IMG/VR virus record: IMGVR_UViG_3300037503_000028
Location: 1-21,896 of that record
Strand: one strand, 5' to 3'
From: a virus
Length of the DNA stretch: 21,896 nucleotides
In this document: positions 20,774 to 21,896 of the stretch, one piece after another
How the letters are laid out: each line of letters opens with the position of its first letter
How positions within the stretch are numbered: the stretch's first letter is position 1
The notes under the pieces: generated by a model
Told to the model about the DNA's origin: nothing
Databases searched by the model: none
What the model saw: the letters and a program-made list of their open reading frames with translations, nothing else
Translations under genes and position numbers: made by a program

Positions 20774-20796
20774 CCCTTCCCCCACAGCGCGGCACA

Positions 20797-20846
20797 AGCA
20801 GGGGCCGGGCGAAGTTCAATCTTCGCCCGGCCCCTGCTCTTTTCCT
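20797..20846 (+). terminator. Strong intrinsic terminator
   Basis: A perfect 18-bp stem, AGCAGGGGCCGGGCGAAG at 20797-20814 with CTTCGCCCGGCCCCTGCT at 20821-20838, a 6-base loop, then CTTTTCCT. It ends the head operon 24 bases after the virion-protein gene and stands just ahead of promoter-like copy C. Confidence 0.9.
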
Positions 20847-20857
20847 AATTCCGCCTT

Positions 20858-20897
20858 TTTTCCTCAGTAAATAACGACAAAAAAATCCGCCTATCCT
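20858..20897 (+). promoter_or_regulatory. Repeated phage promoter-like element, copy C
   Basis: Core TTTTCCTCAGTAAATAACGA at 20858-20877, identical to copy B, 14 bases, then TATCCT at 20892-20897. It follows the strong terminator and precedes the connector operon, so it very likely restarts transcription. Confidence 0.72.
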
Positions 20898-20960
20898 CAG
20901 ACCGTCGAGAACGGCGTCCGCGCCGGTGTGTCACTTGAACTTCAAACCGAGGATTCCGAA

Positions 20961-21116
20961 ATGGTCAAAGTCATTTTAGAGAGGCCCTACAACCGGCTGA
21001 AGGAGGGCGACGCGATGACTGTCACGCGCGGCGTCGCCGAGCAGCTTATCAAGCGCAAGATCGCCCGCCCGGCCGAGGACGGCGACGGGAAGAAGGACAA
21101 GCGACCGCGCAAGTAA
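20961..21116 (+). CDS. Small basic phage protein, 51 aa
   Basis: The start is placed at ATG 20961 with GAGG 10 bases upstream; an in-frame GTG at 20928 lacks such a site. The peptide begins with a beta-like MVKVILERPYNRLKEGDAM and has TVTRGVAEQLIKRKIARP, a pattern typical of very small phage proteins encoded between coat and connector genes. The tail is Asp/Lys-rich (EDGDGKKDKRPRK). The function is unknown. It is the first gene after copy C. Confidence 0.65.
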   Translation: MVKVILERPYNRLKEGDAMTVTRGVAEQLIKRKIARPAEDGDGKKDKRPRK

Positions 21117-21150
21117 GCGGCGCCGGGTCTCTTCGGCTGGGAGTACTTGG

Positions 21151-21777
21151 ATGGATTACTGCTCACTAGATCAACTGGTCGGGAGGCTCGCGGAGGGCGA
21201 GACGGGGGAGATGAGCGGCTACCTGCCGCAAGCCTCGTCCGAAGAGGACAAGTCCGCGCTCGCCGAACTCATCACCCGCGTCTCGCGCCGGATCGACGCT
21301 TACGTCACCGACGCTCAGGCCGAGAACTTCTTCGCGCCGTCGCCGGCCGAGGCGAGCGAAGGGACCTTCTACGGCGACGGCTGCTCTTACCTCTGGCTCC
21401 CCGAGTTCGTGCCCGGCTCCGTCTCAAAGCTCGCCGGCCTGCGCGGCGTCGAGATCACGACGTTCGTCGAGCAGCCCACCGGGCTCCAGCTCGCCGACGC
21501 CGACGGTGTGCTGACGCGCGGCGCCGTCTTCGGCGACGGCGTTCCCTACAAGGTGACGGCGCGCTTCGGCTTCGCGGCAATCCCCGCGGACATCAACGAA
21601 GCTGCGCTTCAGCTCTGCGTGAGAACCTACCGGAGTAAGGACGAGGGCTTCTCGGGTGTGATCGGGTCCATGCGTAACGACGGCGCGATCATCGAGCGCG
21701 CGATGCCGGTCGCCGTGAAAGAAATCCTCGAAGTGCACCGGCGCAAGTACCGCGGCCGCAGGATCGACTTCGCCTGA
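21151..21777 (+). CDS. Head-tail connector / adaptor protein
   Basis: A 208-residue protein; ATG 21151 has GGGAG 10-14 bases upstream. The N-terminal part is helical (LDQLVGRLAEGE, then EEDKSALAELITRVSRRIDA and YVTDAQAENFFAP). The middle is beta-rich (TFYGDGCSYLWLPEFVPGSV, LRGVEITTF, PYKVTARFGFAAIPADINEA), and a C-terminal helix pair follows (ALQLCVRTYRSKDEGFSGVI, AVKEILEVHRRKYRG). The helical start with RIDAYV, the beta insert with P-x-DI-x-EA and the closing helices are the plan of gp6/gp15-type head-completion connectors that bind the portal ring. The family placement is by pattern and position. Confidence 0.78.
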   Translation: MDYCSLDQLVGRLAEGETGEMSGYLPQASSEEDKSALAELITRVSRRIDAYVTDAQAENFFAPSPAEASEGTFYGDGCSYLWLPEFVPGSVSKLAGLRGVEITTFVEQPTGLQLADADGVLTRGAVFGDGVPYKVTARFGFAAIPADINEAALQLCVRTYRSKDEGFSGVIGSMRNDGAIIERAMPVAVKEILEVHRRKYRGRRIDFA

Positions 21778-21896
21778 TGAGTTCACTGCGCGCCAGGGCG
21801 AGGCTCGCGTTGCGGGAGGCGGAAGTCGTCTTCGCGCAGGAGGTGGGCGCCGCCTTCACGCAACTCGGCCGCGACCTCGCCGAGCGCGTGCGCTCG
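21777..21896 (+). CDS. Start of next morphogenesis gene (partial)
   Basis: ATG 21777 overlaps the connector stop (TGATG) and the frame stays open for 40 codons to the window end. The visible part is a long amphipathic helix (MSSLRARARLALREAEVVFA, then FTQLGRDLAERVRS). Gene order suggests a head-closure or tail-completion (HK97 gp10-like) protein, but too little is visible to decide. Confidence 0.6.
   Translation, partial: MSSLRARARLALREAEVVFAQEVGAAFTQLGRDLAERVRS

Overview
The window is a segment of a temperate tailed phage or prophage from a high-GC, Gram-negative-type bacterium. The HK97-fold head genes place it among the Caudoviricetes with an HK97-like head module. The host phylum cannot be fixed from the sequence. 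A lipoprotein-type signal and a cleavable signal peptide suggest a diderm host, and the general look of the genes would suit Acidobacteria-like soil bacteria, but that is only an impression. No host housekeeping gene, tRNA or rRNA is visible, and both ends are still phage-like.

Layout. (1) 1-5262, plus strand, GC-rich early region: a ribbon-helix-helix-like protein, a regulator-like protein, an excisionase-type winged-helix protein, a SWIM-like zinc-binding protein, a replication initiator-like protein with an origin-like 11-bp iteron array inside its coding sequence, a small zinc ribbon protein, a tyrosine integrase, and a run of small, tightly coupled ORFs. (2) 5263-10253, an accessory region with much lower GC. 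It opens with a 50-bp near-perfect palindrome, followed on the minus strand by a fused ABC-ATPase/DUF4435 (Toprim-like) gene resembling a single-gene PARIS (AriA-AriB fusion) defence system, and by a single-pass membrane protein. A small plus-strand gene and a secreted minus-strand protein follow, with long AT-richer intergenic stretches. The ATPase gene is flanked by direct repeats with a dif-like layout (CTGATAA-N6-TTATGGTA). (3) 10254-11530, transition: a double zinc-ribbon membrane protein, a small ORF and a winged-helix regulator. (4) 11531-21896, late region, plus strand: a lipoprotein, two small membrane proteins that may belong to lysis, a zinc ribbon, a HExxH phage metallopeptidase, a DUF5681-like small terminase candidate, the large terminase, a portal fused to a Mu-F-like head protein, a prohead protease, the HK97-fold major capsid protein, a virion/decoration candidate, a strong terminator, then a small ORF, a head-tail connector and the start of one more gene.

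Working together. Three copies of a near-identical 20-bp element (core TTTTCCTcAGTAAATAACGA), each followed 14-16 bp later by a TACTCT/TATCCT box, lie upstream of the winged-helix gene, the head operon and the connector operon. They look like a phage-specific promoter or activator regulon. The strongest candidates for something new are this regulon, the origin-in-gene iterons, and the cargo cassette (fused PARIS-like gene, palindrome, dif-like direct repeats).
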